From assembly GCA_016303065.1 (NCBI GenBank), contig JAEDMJ010000052.1, forward strand, positions 1 through 12,403: a DNA stretch of 12,403 nucleotides, written 5' to 3'. The position numbers and the translations under genes were made by a program. This document shows, piece after piece, positions 4,860-12,403 of the stretch. Each line of letters begins with the position of its first letter. Position 1 is the first letter of the stretch. The notes below the pieces were generated by a model. That model was not told the origin of the DNA and did no database searches. It saw nothing but the letters and a program-made list of their open reading frames with translations. Source of the stretch: Clostridiales bacterium (GTDB lineage: Bacteria; Bacillota; Clostridia; Oscillospirales; QAMX01).

Positions 4860-6035
4860 TCAGGCTTTGCGAATTGTGAGATTGAGGCCGAGCCCGACGA
4901 CGGAAAACACTGCAAGCACGGCGAAGGTTACCGTGTTGGAAAAACCGCTCAGCGCTGTCGGAACGAATGACGCGGGGATCAGAACAAGATTCAGAATGCT
5001 GAAATTGAGGGGGAAATTTTTTGTCCCGAAGAATTCGGCCGCAAACGCCGCCGAGGTGGTGGGGGAGAAGCCGTAGGAAAAGCCGCAGAGACAGAGTCCG
5101 ATGCAGCCGGGAACGGTGAGCTCCGCCGCGTATCCGGCAAAAGTCAGAACGGTTGCTGCGATGACAACGATGCTCGTCAGGTACTGCGTGCGCCGGAGAC
5201 CGAATCTGTCGAAAAACGCGCCGGAAACGATTCGTCCCAACCCGTTGCAGACGGTGAGAATTCCCGCGCAAAGAGCAGCGCTCTCTCCCGCTCCGAGGTC
5301 CGCAAACTGTCCCTTTGCTCCGGAGATTGCAGTGCTTCCCACGGACGCAAAAAGCGCAAAGAAGACAAACAGCTTCCAGAAGGAAGGCTTCCGTAGCATT
5401 TGTCCGGCGGTCACGTCGGCTGAATCTCCCGCCTTTTGGGAAGACGGCGCAAACGGCGGCGCTTTGAGAACGAAGGCCTGGACGAGAAAAATGAGCGCAA
5501 GGATCAGACCGTAGAAGAGGTATGTGCGCCGCCATCCGAAAAATTCAATCTCAAAAAGCGCGGCAAGAAGATTTCCGAGAGTCAGCGTTGAAAACCCGAA
5601 GCCCATCATAAGCGCTCCGGAAGAAAGCCCCTTTTTGTCGGGAAACCAGGCGTTTGTGCCGGAGATCACAACATTGTAAACGATTCCGATGCCCGTGCCG
5701 GTCATGAAACCGTACCCGACGTATAAAAGAATCGGGCTTTTTGCGCCGGCGCATGAGACAAGTCCGAAGCCCAGGGCGACGAGGACCGCCGCGGTAATCA
5801 TCCGGCAGCGCATGGAGAGCTTTTTGGAGAGAAGGCCGGAAAGAAAACCGCCGATGCAGAAAAAACACATTGTAAACGTGTAGTTCAGGGTGAGTGCGGA
5901 ATCGCTCCAGCCAAATTCCTCAAAGGGCGACTTGATCAGCGACCATGAGTAAATAATTCCGGAAAAGAGCAGCGTTATAACTCCCAGAAGGAGCCGAAGC
6001 CAGCGGGATGCCGGGAAGGTGCGGGTCATGGACAT
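4860..6035 (-). CDS. MFS transporter, oxalate/formate antiporter (OFA)-like
   Basis: A 391-residue membrane protein with about twelve hydrophobic segments in two halves. The sequence GTGIGIVYNVVISG followed by the WFPDKKGLSSGALMMGFG segment near residues 115-145 is typical of the OFA branch of the major facilitator superfamily, whose known members exchange small carboxylates such as oxalate and formate. The true substrate cannot be read from the sequence. The start at 6035 follows AAAGGA. It begins 33 bases after the stop of the acyl-CoA ligase on the same strand, so the two are almost certainly co-transcribed, suggesting import of the acid that the ligase activates, or export of its product. 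No terminator is seen at its 3' end, where the thiT promoter begins almost at once. Confidence 0.88.
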   Translation of the reverse strand: MSMTRTFPASRWLRLLLGVITLLFSGIIYSWSLIKSPFEEFGWSDSALTLNYTFTMCFFCIGGFLSGLLSKKLSMRCRMITAAVLVALGFGLVSCAGAKSPILLYVGYGFMTGTGIGIVYNVVISGTNAWFPDKKGLSSGALMMGFGFSTLTLGNLLAALFEIEFFGWRRTYLFYGLILALIFLVQAFVLKAPPFAPSSQKAGDSADVTAGQMLRKPSFWKLFVFFALFASVGSTAISGAKGQFADLGAGESAALCAGILTVCNGLGRIVSGAFFDRFGLRRTQYLTSIVVIAATVLTFAGYAAELTVPGCIGLCLCGFSYGFSPTTSAAFAAEFFGTKNFPLNFSILNLVLIPASFVPTALSGFSNTVTFAVLAVFSVVGLGLNLTIRKA

Positions 6036-6068
6036 TATTCCTTTCTTTCCGTAGGAAGCCTGGGACGG

Positions 6069-7703
6069 TCACGACTTGTTCTGGCTGTCCACAAGGCTTT
6101 CTCCGACGTATTTTTCTCTCAGGGCGGGCTTTTCGATCTTTCCCGTTGCGTTGCGCGGAACCTTGTCGAATATGATCCTGCGGGGACGCTTGTACCGGGG
6201 AAGGCCGAGACAGAAATTGTCAATGTCTTCCTGGGTGCAGGTCATGCCCGGGACGACCTCGATGATGGCCGCGGCGATCTCGCCCAGGCGTCTGTCGGGA
6301 AGGCCGATGACGGCAACGTCGCTTACGGCGGGGCAGGCGCGGATGAAGTTTTCGATCTGCACGGGATAGAGGTTTTCCCCGCCGGTGATGATGACGTCCT
6401 TCTTTCGGTCTACAAGGTAGATGAAACCGTCGGCGTCTTCTTCCGCCATGTCCCCCGTGAAAAGCCAGCCGTCGCGGAGGCATTTGGCCGTCGCTTCGGG
6501 ATCGTTGTAGTAGCACACCATGACGCCGGGGCCTTTCACGCAGAGCTCGCCGATCTCTCCGCAGGGAAGCGTTTCGCCGTCTTCGTTGACGATCTTTGTC
6601 TCCCAGCCATATCCGGCCTTTCCGATTGCGGGGATCTTGTCAATGTTCTCGACGCCGAGATGCACGCAGCCCGGGCCGATGGATTCGCTGAGCCCGTAGT
6701 TCGTGTCGTAATCGTGGTTGGGAAAATACTCCTTCCAGTGCCTTATGAGGCTCTGGGGGACGGGGGATGCGCCGATATGCATAAGTCTCCAGCGGCTTAG
6801 GTCATAGTCGTCCGGGGAAAGCCTGTGGGTGTCAAATGCATCGAGAATATCCTGTGCCCAGGGGACGAGGAGCCAGACGATCGTGCAGCGTTCGCGCGCG
6901 GCGGCGTCAAGAATGAACTCGGGCTTCGTGCCCTTGAGGATGACGGCGCGGCTTCCGGTAAGAAAGCTTCCGAACCAGTGCATTTTCGCGCCGGTGTGGT
7001 AAAGGGGCGGAATGCAGAGAAAAACGTCGTCGTGGGTCTGTCCGTGGTGGGCCTGTTCAACGTAGCAGGCGTGGACAAGCGCGCGGTGGCGGTGAAGAAT
7101 GGCCTTCGGAAAGCCGGTGGAGCCTGAGGAAAAATAGATCGCTGCGTTGTCGTCGTCGGAGAGGGGAATGCCGGGCGATGTGCTTTCGCAGTCGGCGGTC
7201 ATTTCGGAATAGCTGTCGGCAAAGCTCGGACAGTTGGCTCCGGCATAGATGAGAAGGCGGTTGCGGCTTATCTTTTCGGCGATTTTTTCGACGCGGCCGA
7301 TAAACTCCGGGCCGAAAACGAGGGCGTCGGATTCGGAAAGCTTGAGGCAATAGTCGATCTCTTCGGAGGAAAAACGGTAGTTCAGGGGGACGACTATGGC
7401 GCCGGTCTTGAGTATGCCGAAGTATATGGGCAGCCACTCGATGCAGTTCATAAGAAGCATTGCGACTTTGTCGCCGCGCCCGATGCCGCGGGAGAGAAGC
7501 GCGTTGGCAAAACGGTTGGCTTTTTCGTTGAACACGTTCCATGTGATCTCGCGGCGGTAATAGCTGGTGTTGCTGGGTTCGACAAGCTCGTATTCGCGCC
7601 AGGTAAGGCGTCGGGTTTCCTTGAGTTCGGGGTTGATTTCCGTAAGGCAGATCTCGTTTCCGTAAAGTCGGACATTGTTTTCGAGAAACTCGGTTATCGG
7701 CAT
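6069..7703 (-). CDS. AMP-forming acyl-CoA ligase, substrate unknown
   Basis: A 544-residue adenylate-forming enzyme with the full motif set: phosphate-binding YFSSGSTGFPK at 190-200, YGLSES at 336-341, GWLFTGD at 412-418, DRKKDVIITGGENLYP at 432-447 and the C-terminal NATGK with catalytic Lys522. Such enzymes turn a carboxylic acid, ATP and CoA into acyl-CoA, AMP and pyrophosphate in the cytoplasm. The N-terminus has a polar insertion around residues 25-50 not found in classical FadD proteins, placing it in an uncharacterised clostridial subgroup as far as I can tell. I start at ATG 7703, after AAGGAG; upstream codons in the same frame overlap the promoter and are not believable. It is the first gene of an operon with the OFA-type transporter. 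Candidate substrates include aromatic, branched or medium-chain acids; bile-acid ligase activity is possible but not supported here. Confidence 0.9.
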   Translation of the reverse strand: MPITEFLENNVRLYGNEICLTEINPELKETRRLTWREYELVEPSNTSYYRREITWNVFNEKANRFANALLSRGIGRGDKVAMLLMNCIEWLPIYFGILKTGAIVVPLNYRFSSEEIDYCLKLSESDALVFGPEFIGRVEKIAEKISRNRLLIYAGANCPSFADSYSEMTADCESTSPGIPLSDDDNAAIYFSSGSTGFPKAILHRHRALVHACYVEQAHHGQTHDDVFLCIPPLYHTGAKMHWFGSFLTGSRAVILKGTKPEFILDAAARERCTIVWLLVPWAQDILDAFDTHRLSPDDYDLSRWRLMHIGASPVPQSLIRHWKEYFPNHDYDTNYGLSESIGPGCVHLGVENIDKIPAIGKAGYGWETKIVNEDGETLPCGEIGELCVKGPGVMVCYYNDPEATAKCLRDGWLFTGDMAEEDADGFIYLVDRKKDVIITGGENLYPVQIENFIRACPAVSDVAVIGLPDRRLGEIAAAIIEVVPGMTCTQEDIDNFCLGLPRYKRPRRIIFDKVPRNATGKIEKPALREKYVGESLVDSQNKS

Positions 7704-7727
7704 AGTGTGTCTCCTTAAAAATAAGCG

Positions 7728-7748
7728 CCGCAGCGCATTCGTCTGCGG
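7728..7748 (-). other. leader hairpin before the acyl-CoA ligase
   Basis: On the minus strand CCGCAG pairs with CTGCGG around a nine-base loop, and GCGCTTATTTTT follows just before the ribosome site. The leader from the promoter is about 115 bases long. It could be an attenuator or a structural 5' element, but no known riboswitch motif is recognisable. Confidence 0.35.
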
Positions 7749-7825
7749 TTGATAAAGTACGGCGTTTTTGTAGGGCGCATTTTTACATAAATATGCAGAT
7801 CTCGGCCCGGGCAGGGGATGGTCTG

Positions 7826-7855
7826 AGTATAGCACAGTCAAAGGTTCATTGTCAA
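7826..7855 (-). promoter_or_regulatory. promoter of the ligase-transporter operon
   Basis: TTGACA (7850-7855) and TATACT (7826-7831) are separated by 18 bases on the minus strand. The transcript would have a leader of about 115 bases before ATG 7703. Confidence 0.75.
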
Positions 7856-8030
7856 GCAAAAGGGGATTTTTGGAAAAGAAAAAGAGAAATCCGTTCAAAT
7901 TTTGTGAAATTGCCGCTTTACCCCCGGGGCGGCATCCGAAAGTCGGAGAAATAGCTCCGGACAAGCCTTTTTATGCAGACACGGAGCTTAAATTCATGCG
8001 AAAAAAAGGCCGGAAGCCAGCGCTTTTTCC
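7856..8030. other. intergenic stretch without recognisable gene
   Basis: The segment between the ligase promoter and the nth terminator has A-rich and G+C-rich patches. I see no open frame with a ribosome site, no repeat and no RNA motif. Open frames crossing it are lysine- and arginine-rich readings of low-complexity sequence and run into the antisense of nth. Confidence 0.6.
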
Positions 8031-8066
8031 AAAAAAGAAAAACCCCGCCTGCTGCGGCAAGCGGGG
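8031..8066 (-). terminator. intrinsic terminator of nth
   Basis: On the minus strand CCCCGCTTGC pairs with GCAGGCGGGG (8057-8066 with 8043-8052) through ten pairs including one G-T, around a CGCA loop. TTTTTCTTTTTT follows. It lies 78 bases beyond the nth stop. Confidence 0.85.
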
Positions 8067-8144
8067 CAAAGAATTTTTTGCGTTTGCAAAGGCGCTGCGG
8101 CGGACGCCGTTTCGCTTTTTTCAAAGGAGTTCAGCGAAGCGCTT

Positions 8145-8780
8145 TTACTTCATCCCGGCGGTTTTGCAGAGGTGCGCAACGCAGCATTTTTCACACTGCG
8201 GCAGTCTTGCCTGACAGACGGCGCGGCCGTGGAGCACGAGGCGGTGGCAGAAATTGTTCGTCTCCGCCGGGTCGATAAGCTCGCGGAGGGCAAATTCGAC
8301 CTTTTTGGGATCCTTTGTTTCGCAAAGGCCCAGGCGGTTTGAAAGCCGGATACAGTGCGTGTCGGCAACGACGGCCCCGGGAGCATTGTATACGTCGCCG
8401 AGGATGAGGTTTGCAACTTTTCTGCCGACTCCGGGAAGCTTCAGAAGGTCGTCAAGATTATCCGGAACCTTTCCGCCGAACTCGGAAAGAAGCATGATCG
8501 CCGCGTTTTTCAGGTCGGCGGATTTTACGCGGAAAAATCCGGTCGGACGGATCAGCTCTTCGAGTTCGGCAATGTCCGCCGAGGCAAAATCCTCAAGCGT
8601 CGGGAAACGGCGGTACAGGCCGACGGCAACCTCGTTGACGCGTTTGTCGGTGCACTGGGCGGCGAGGCGCGCGTTGAAAAGAAGCTGCCACGCATTTGTG
8701 TAGTCAAGGGTGCATTCGGGAATGGGATATTCCTTTTTAAGTCCGGCGACGATCTCTCCTGCCCTGGTCTTTGTATCCAT
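8145..8780 (-). CDS. nth: endonuclease III, base-excision DNA glycosylase/AP lyase
   Basis: A 211-residue protein, the normal length for Nth. The helix-hairpin-helix LPGVGRK at 115-121 carries catalytic Lys121, and VADTH at 138-142 carries catalytic Asp140. The C-terminal Cys189-x6-Cys196-x2-Cys199-x5-Cys205 binds the [4Fe-4S] cluster. It removes oxidised pyrimidines and nicks at the abasic site. The start at 8780 follows AAAGGA; an upstream ATG in the same frame at 8861 would overlap the -10 region and gives an arginine-rich extension foreign to the family. The gene has its own promoter, faces away from glyA and ends in a strong terminator, so it is a single-gene unit. Confidence 0.95.
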   Translation of the reverse strand: MDTKTRAGEIVAGLKKEYPIPECTLDYTNAWQLLFNARLAAQCTDKRVNEVAVGLYRRFPTLEDFASADIAELEELIRPTGFFRVKSADLKNAAIMLLSEFGGKVPDNLDDLLKLPGVGRKVANLILGDVYNAPGAVVADTHCIRLSNRLGLCETKDPKKVEFALRELIDPAETNNFCHRLVLHGRAVCQARLPQCEKCCVAHLCKTAGMK

Positions 8781-8849
8781 ATCTTTGTTTTCCTTTCGTG
8801 AAACGGAAAGCTTCCTCCGCGGACGGGGGACCCTTCCTCTGCGGAGAGC

Positions 8850-8858
8850 ATTATACCA
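8850..8858 (-). promoter_or_regulatory. extended -10 promoter of nth
   Basis: TGG directly followed by TATAAT (8850-8858, minus strand) is an extended -10. No clear -35 is seen at the usual distance. The leader is about 60-65 bases. Confidence 0.6.
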
Positions 8859-8925
8859 CAATCAACAGGAAAAGTACAGATATCCGGGGTTCTTTGTCGA
8901 AATGACAGAATTTGAGTGTCAGCCC

Positions 8926-8954
8926 TTGTAACTGCTGACGAAAAAAGATATAAT
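8926..8954 (+). promoter_or_regulatory. promoter of glyA
   Basis: TTGTAA (8926-8931) and TATAAT (8949-8954) are separated by 17 bases. The leader to ATG 8990 is about 28 bases, too short for a riboswitch. Confidence 0.75.
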
Positions 8955-8989
8955 ATACGCAGTAATAATTCGGAAACGGAGAAAGATAT

Positions 8990-10240
8990 ATGTTCAGCCC
9001 TGATGAAGTGATCAGATATCTCATTGAAGCAGATCCGGAGATTGGTCATGCCGTTGAGTCGGAATTTGCAAGACAGAGACGCAATATTGAGCTTATTGCC
9101 TCAGAAAACTTTGTAAGCCCTGCCGTTATGGCGGCGGCGTCTACTGTGCTTACCAATAAATATGCGGAAGGATATCCGGGAAAACGCTATTACGGCGGAT
9201 GTGAGTGCGTTGATGTGGCGGAAGAGCTTGCTCGCAGACGCGCCTGCGAGCTTTTCGGCGCGGAACACGCCAATGTCCAGCCCCACAGCGGCGCAAACGC
9301 CAACCTTGCCGCGTTTTTTGCTTTCCTTCAGCCGGGCGACACGGTTCTCAGCATGAACCTTTCAAACGGCGGACATCTTTCCCACGGAAGTCCCGTAAAT
9401 ATTTCGGGCAGGTATTTCAATATTGTGCCCTACGGCGTGGACAGCGTCACCCATCGCATTGACTACGACAAGGTCGAAGCGCTTGCCCGCGAACACAAGC
9501 CCAAGCTTATCCTTGCCGGCGCGAGCGCCTACCCCCGCGTGATAGACTTTGCAAGATTCGCCGAGATCGCAAAGTCCGTCGGCGCTGTTTTCATGGTGGA
9601 CATGGCTCATATTGCCGGGCTCGTCGCGGCCGGGCTCCATCCGTCCCCGGTTCCCTATGCCGACGTTGTCACCACGACGACGCATAAAACCCTCCGCGGC
9701 CCCAGAGGCGGTCTTATCCTCTGCCGCGAGGAGTATGCCAAGCAGATCGACAAGGCGATTTTCCCGGGAACCCAGGGCGGCCCGCTCATGCACATTATCG
9801 CCGCAAAGGCGGTTTGTCTGGGAGAGGCTCTGAGACCTGAGTTCAAAGTCTATCAGCAGAAGATACTCAAAAATGCCGCCGCCCTTGCGGACGAGCTTTT
9901 GAAGCAGGGCTTTGACCTTGTCTCCGGAGGAACGGACAACCACCTCATGCTTGTTGACCTGCGGCCTTTCGGAATTACCGGCAAGGAGCTTGAGCACAAG
10001 CTGGACGAGGTCAACATTACCGTCAACAAAAACACCATTCCGGACGATCCCCAGAGCCCCTTTGTCACAAGCGGTCTGCGTCTCGGTTCTCCCGCCGCCA
10101 CGAGCCGCGGCCTTGAGGAGGAGGATTTCCGCAGGATCGCAGGGCTCATTGCTCTTGCCGCCCGGAATTTTGACGCCGAGGCCGGCAATATCCGCGCCGC
10201 TGTCGCCGAGATATGCGAAAAGCATCCTCTTTACGCATAA
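8990..10240 (+). CDS. glyA: serine hydroxymethyltransferase
   Basis: A 416-residue PLP enzyme of normal family length. It interconverts serine plus tetrahydrofolate with glycine plus 5,10-methylene-tetrahydrofolate in the cytoplasm, feeding one-carbon units to purine, thymidylate and methionine synthesis. The PLP lysine is Lys233 in the invariant TTTTHKTLRGPRGG segment. Asp204 and His207 in VDMAHIAGL, the SENF motif near 38-41, YAEGYPGKRYYGG near 58-70 and the SGANAN segment near 100-105 are all present. GGAG precedes the ATG. It has its own promoter and a downstream terminator hairpin at 10284, so it is probably monocistronic. Confidence 0.97.
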   Translation: MFSPDEVIRYLIEADPEIGHAVESEFARQRRNIELIASENFVSPAVMAAASTVLTNKYAEGYPGKRYYGGCECVDVAEELARRRACELFGAEHANVQPHSGANANLAAFFAFLQPGDTVLSMNLSNGGHLSHGSPVNISGRYFNIVPYGVDSVTHRIDYDKVEALAREHKPKLILAGASAYPRVIDFARFAEIAKSVGAVFMVDMAHIAGLVAAGLHPSPVPYADVVTTTTHKTLRGPRGGLILCREEYAKQIDKAIFPGTQGGPLMHIIAAKAVCLGEALRPEFKVYQQKILKNAAALADELLKQGFDLVSGGTDNHLMLVDLRPFGITGKELEHKLDEVNITVNKNTIPDDPQSPFVTSGLRLGSPAATSRGLEEEDFRRIAGLIALAARNFDAEAGNIRAAVAEICEKHPLYA

Positions 10241-10254
10241 GGCGCCATTCCCGC

Positions 10255-10283
10255 TTTACGAAAAAAGCCTGATATGCTATAAT
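10255..10283 (+). promoter_or_regulatory. promoter of the rarA unit
   Basis: A -35-like TTTACG (10255-10260), a 17-base spacer and TATAAT (10278-10283) with an extended TGC. The predicted start, near 10289-10291, falls within the 5' arm of the hairpin that follows. Confidence 0.65.
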
Positions 10284-10334
10284 ATGAGCTGTGAAGCGTT
10301 TCCGTTTCGCAGCTCATTTATTTTTTATTTTTTT
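10284..10334 (+). terminator. intrinsic terminator after glyA, overlapping the rarA transcription start
   Basis: ATGAGCTG and TGAAGCG pair with CGTTTCG and CAGCTCAT (15 pairs, two of them G-T) around a TTTC loop at 10299-10302. A run of T residues broken only by two A follows to 10334. The rarA ribosome site CGGAGG begins at the next base. Confidence 0.8.
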
Positions 10335-10345
10335 CGGAGGCGGCC

Positions 10346-11629
10346 ATGTACCAACCCCTGGCAGACAGACTCAGACCGAAGGAACTGACCGACGTTGTCG
10401 GCCAGGAACATCTGCTGTCGCAAAGCTCGCTTCTGCGGCGCATGATAGACAACGGAAATATATCCAATATGATTTTTTACGGTCCCTCCGGTGTCGGCAA
10501 AACGACGGTTGCCGGGATAATTGCCCGGAAGACAAACCGGAGCCTTTACCGTCTCAATGCGACGACCTGTTCCATCGGGGATATAAAGGCCATCTGCGAC
10601 GAAGTCGGCGGTTTTAACGCCGAAAAAGGGATTCTCCTCTACCTTGACGAGATACAGTATTTCAACAAAAAACAGCAGCAGAGCCTGCTCGAGTTCATTG
10701 AGAACGGAAGCATCGTTCTGATCGCCTCCACAACGGAGAACCCATATTTTTATGTTTACAACGCGATTTTGAGCCGTTCCACGGTCTTTGAATTTAAGCC
10801 TGTGGGCACCGCGGAGATAAGAAAGGTTCTGCGCCGTGCGGCGGAAACGGTTGGAAAAGAACGGGAAATGGATTTTTCCGTCTCCCCGGAGGCGGAGGAG
10901 ATAATTGCCGCGGGGTGCGGCGGCGACGTTCGGAAGTCCGTCAACGCGGTGGAGCTTTTGGCGGCGGCGGTTCCTTCGGACGCGAAGACATATGTCGTCA
11001 CGCGCGAGGAGGCAGAGGCCGCTTCCCAGCGCTCTTCCATGCGCTATGACCGCGACGGAGACGCGCACTACGACATTTTGTCGGCGCTTCAGAAATCCAT
11101 CCGCGGAAGCGATCCTGACGCGGCGCTTCACTATCTGGCGCGGCTTTTGACGGCCGGAGATCTTCCCGGAGCCTGCCGCAGGCTTTTGGTTATGGCGGCG
11201 GAGGACGTGGGAATGGCCTATCCCCAGGCGATAACGATCGTGAAGTCATGCGTGGACGCCGCGCTTCAGCTTGGGCTGCCGGAAGCTCAGCTTCCCCTGG
11301 GGGAGGCGGCGGTGCTTTTGGCAACTTCGCCGAAATCCAATTCCTCCGCCGAGGGGATATGGGGCGCCATGGCGGACGTCGCCGCGGGAAAAACCGGGGA
11401 CATTCCGCCCCACCTGAAAGACGCGCACTATAAGGGCGCGTCAAAGCTCGGAAGGGGAATTGAATACAAATACCCGCACAGCTTTGAAAACCACTGGGTA
11501 GAGCAGCAGTATCTGCCCGACGAGCTTGCCGGAACGGTGTATTACAAATACGGCACGAACAAGTTCGAGCAGGCCACAAAGAATTACTGGGATGCGGTAA
11601 AGAAAAAATCAAAGGACGGAAAGCAATGA
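10346..11629 (+). CDS. rarA: replication-associated recombination protein A (AAA+ ATPase)
   Basis: A 427-residue AAA+ clamp-loader-like ATPase (RarA/MgsA). Walker A GPSGVGKT is at 46-53, Walker B ILLYLDEI at 96-103, sensor 1 with STTENPYF at 128-135, and the arginine-finger LSRS at 142-145. The C-terminal part contains the family tetramerisation segment, including AAEDVGMAYP and SPKSNS motifs. RarA acts at stalled replication forks in the cytoplasm and interacts with single-strand-binding protein. GGAGG stands before the ATG. Its stop overlaps the start of the next gene (ATGA), indicating translational coupling. Length and motifs look complete, with no sign of decay. Confidence 0.95.
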   Translation: MYQPLADRLRPKELTDVVGQEHLLSQSSLLRRMIDNGNISNMIFYGPSGVGKTTVAGIIARKTNRSLYRLNATTCSIGDIKAICDEVGGFNAEKGILLYLDEIQYFNKKQQQSLLEFIENGSIVLIASTTENPYFYVYNAILSRSTVFEFKPVGTAEIRKVLRRAAETVGKEREMDFSVSPEAEEIIAAGCGGDVRKSVNAVELLAAAVPSDAKTYVVTREEAEAASQRSSMRYDRDGDAHYDILSALQKSIRGSDPDAALHYLARLLTAGDLPGACRRLLVMAAEDVGMAYPQAITIVKSCVDAALQLGLPEAQLPLGEAAVLLATSPKSNSSAEGIWGAMADVAAGKTGDIPPHLKDAHYKGASKLGRGIEYKYPHSFENHWVEQQYLPDELAGTVYYKYGTNKFEQATKNYWDAVKKKSKDGKQ

Positions 11630-12403
11630 TAATAGATTTTCATACCCACACTTTCCCCGACAAAATCGCCTCGGCGGCGGTCAAAAAGCTTGAGAACTTC
11701 GGGGATATCAATTCGTGTGCCGACGGGACTGCTTCGGGGCTTTTGGCGTCAATGGAGGCCGCCGGAATTGACGTGTCGGTGGTTTTGCCTGTTGCCACGG
11801 CGGAACGTCAGGTCGTTTCCATAAACAACGGCGCGATCAGACTGCGTGAGGAATTTTCGGGAAAGGGACTTTTTTCTTTCGGGGCGATGCATCCGGACTT
11901 TTCTGACTGGAGAGCGGAGCTTCGCAGACTCAGTGAAAACGGCGTTCCGGGGATAAAAATACACCCCGACTATCAGGGCGTGTTTTTTGACGACAGGAGA
12001 TTTATGGATATCATATATGCCGCTTCGGAGCTGGGGCTCACCGTCGTCACCCATTCGGGCGCGGACATCGGGATCGATCCCCCCGTTCACTGCACTCCGG
12101 ACAGAGTTCTGAACGTGCTAAGAGCCGTCAGGCCGGAGCGCCTTGTGCTTGCGCACATGGGCGGATGGCAGATGTGGAAAGAGGCGGCCCAAAAGCTTGC
12201 CGGGGAAAAGCTTATGGTGGACACGTCCTTTGTGCTTGCTCCCCACAGCCACCGGAACGGAGAACCGGTTGAAATGCTTGACTCCGGGGAGTTTGCGGAC
12301 CTTGTCAGGAGTTTCGGCGCCGGAAAAGTGCTTTTCGGAACCGACAGCCCCTGGGCCGACCAGGGGGAATACGTGAAAAGGCTCGGAGCCGCGGGACTGG
12401 CCC
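11626..12403 (+). CDS. amidohydrolase-family metal-dependent hydrolase, C-terminus cut by window edge
   Basis: The frame starts at ATG 11626, overlapping the rarA stop by four bases, and reaches the right edge after 259 codons without a stop. The (beta/alpha)8 metal-hydrolase pattern is clear: His6-x-His8 (DFHTH), Lys111 in GIKIHP, His143 in THSG, His177 in AHMGG and Asp240 in FGTDSPW. This fits the amidohydrolase_2 group, whose members include decarboxylases and lactonases acting on ring or carboxylate substrates; the substrate cannot be told. A purine-rich AAAGGACGG before the ATG can serve as ribosome site. Coupling to rarA may be only positional, since I know of no functional link between the two. 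The remaining C-terminus lies outside the window. Confidence 0.85.
   Translation, partial: MIIDFHTHTFPDKIASAAVKKLENFGDINSCADGTASGLLASMEAAGIDVSVVLPVATAERQVVSINNGAIRLREEFSGKGLFSFGAMHPDFSDWRAELRRLSENGVPGIKIHPDYQGVFFDDRRFMDIIYAASELGLTVVTHSGADIGIDPPVHCTPDRVLNVLRAVRPERLVLAHMGGWQMWKEAAQKLAGEKLMVDTSFVLAPHSHRNGEPVEMLDSGEFADLVRSFGAGKVLFGTDSPWADQGEYVKRLGAAGLA

Noticed and set aside
4726..5535. A 269-codon frame on the minus strand overlapping the riboswitch and the transporter gene
   Set aside because: It is an out-of-register, arginine- and serine-rich reading of the transporter gene and crosses the TPP aptamer.
7704..7964. N-terminal extension of the acyl-CoA ligase from an upstream ATG
   Set aside because: The extension covers a consensus promoter and leader; a proper ribosome site stands before ATG 7703.
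7849..8214. A lysine-rich 121-codon open frame on the plus strand
   Set aside because: No convincing ribosome site, low complexity, and it runs into the antisense of the nth 3' end across the nth terminator.
9362..10225. A 287-codon open frame on the minus strand
   Set aside because: It is wholly antisense to glyA and shows no domain; glyA has all active-site motifs.
10325..11131. A 268-codon open frame on the minus strand
   Set aside because: It is antisense to rarA, arginine-rich and of low complexity, with no family resemblance.
1..12403. CRISPR array, tRNA/rRNA, prophage or defence island
   Set aside because: No regularly spaced repeats, RNA gene signatures, phage structural genes or defence-type domains were found on either strand.

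Overview
The window looks like chromosomal DNA of an anaerobic Firmicute, most likely a Clostridia member of moderately high G+C (Oscillospiraceae-like). This is an inference from the gene families, not a taxonomic test. The supporting signs are strong AGGAGG-type ribosome sites, consensus TTGACA/TATAAT promoters with 17-base spacing, a PerR plus reverse-rubrerythrin stress pair, a ThiT-type thiamine transporter under a TPP riboswitch, and a [4Fe-4S] endonuclease III.

Positions 1-886 (minus strand) carry a small cysteine-rich zinc-ribbon protein followed by an SGNH/GDSL-type hydrolase that runs off the left edge. Positions 940 to about 2730 form an A+T-richer accessory patch. It holds the 3' end of an IS3-family element (terminal repeat at 942, transposase tail 983-1084), a small lipoprotein gene with its own promoter and terminator, and a serine recombinase gene broken by a one-base frameshift. 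The recombinase promoter sits inside a perfect inverted repeat. At 2753-2785, next to this patch, lie the last codons of a lost second rubrerythrin, with its terminator still in place.

Positions 2902-8780 are minus-strand housekeeping and accessory metabolism. perR and reverse rubrerythrin appear to form an operon whose promoter is covered by a Fur/PerR-type box, giving a peroxide or metal-responsive detoxification unit. Upstream lies thiT, preceded by a complete TPP riboswitch with a visible terminator and an 8-base antiterminator complementarity. Next is a two-gene operon, an AMP-forming acyl-CoA ligase then an OFA-type MFS transporter, which suggests uptake and CoA activation of a carboxylic acid of unknown identity. 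Then comes nth, with its own extended -10 promoter and terminator.

Positions 8926-12403 are plus strand: glyA (serine hydroxymethyltransferase), a terminator hairpin that overlaps the promoter of the next unit, rarA (AAA+ replication-recombination ATPase), and an overlapping (ATGA) amidohydrolase that runs off the right edge.

I found no CRISPR array, tRNA, rRNA, prophage or recognisable defence system. I do not see a convincing new multi-gene biological system here. The most noteworthy items are regulatory architecture (riboswitch switch-pair, recombinase operator, terminator/promoter overlap) and decay products of mobile DNA.
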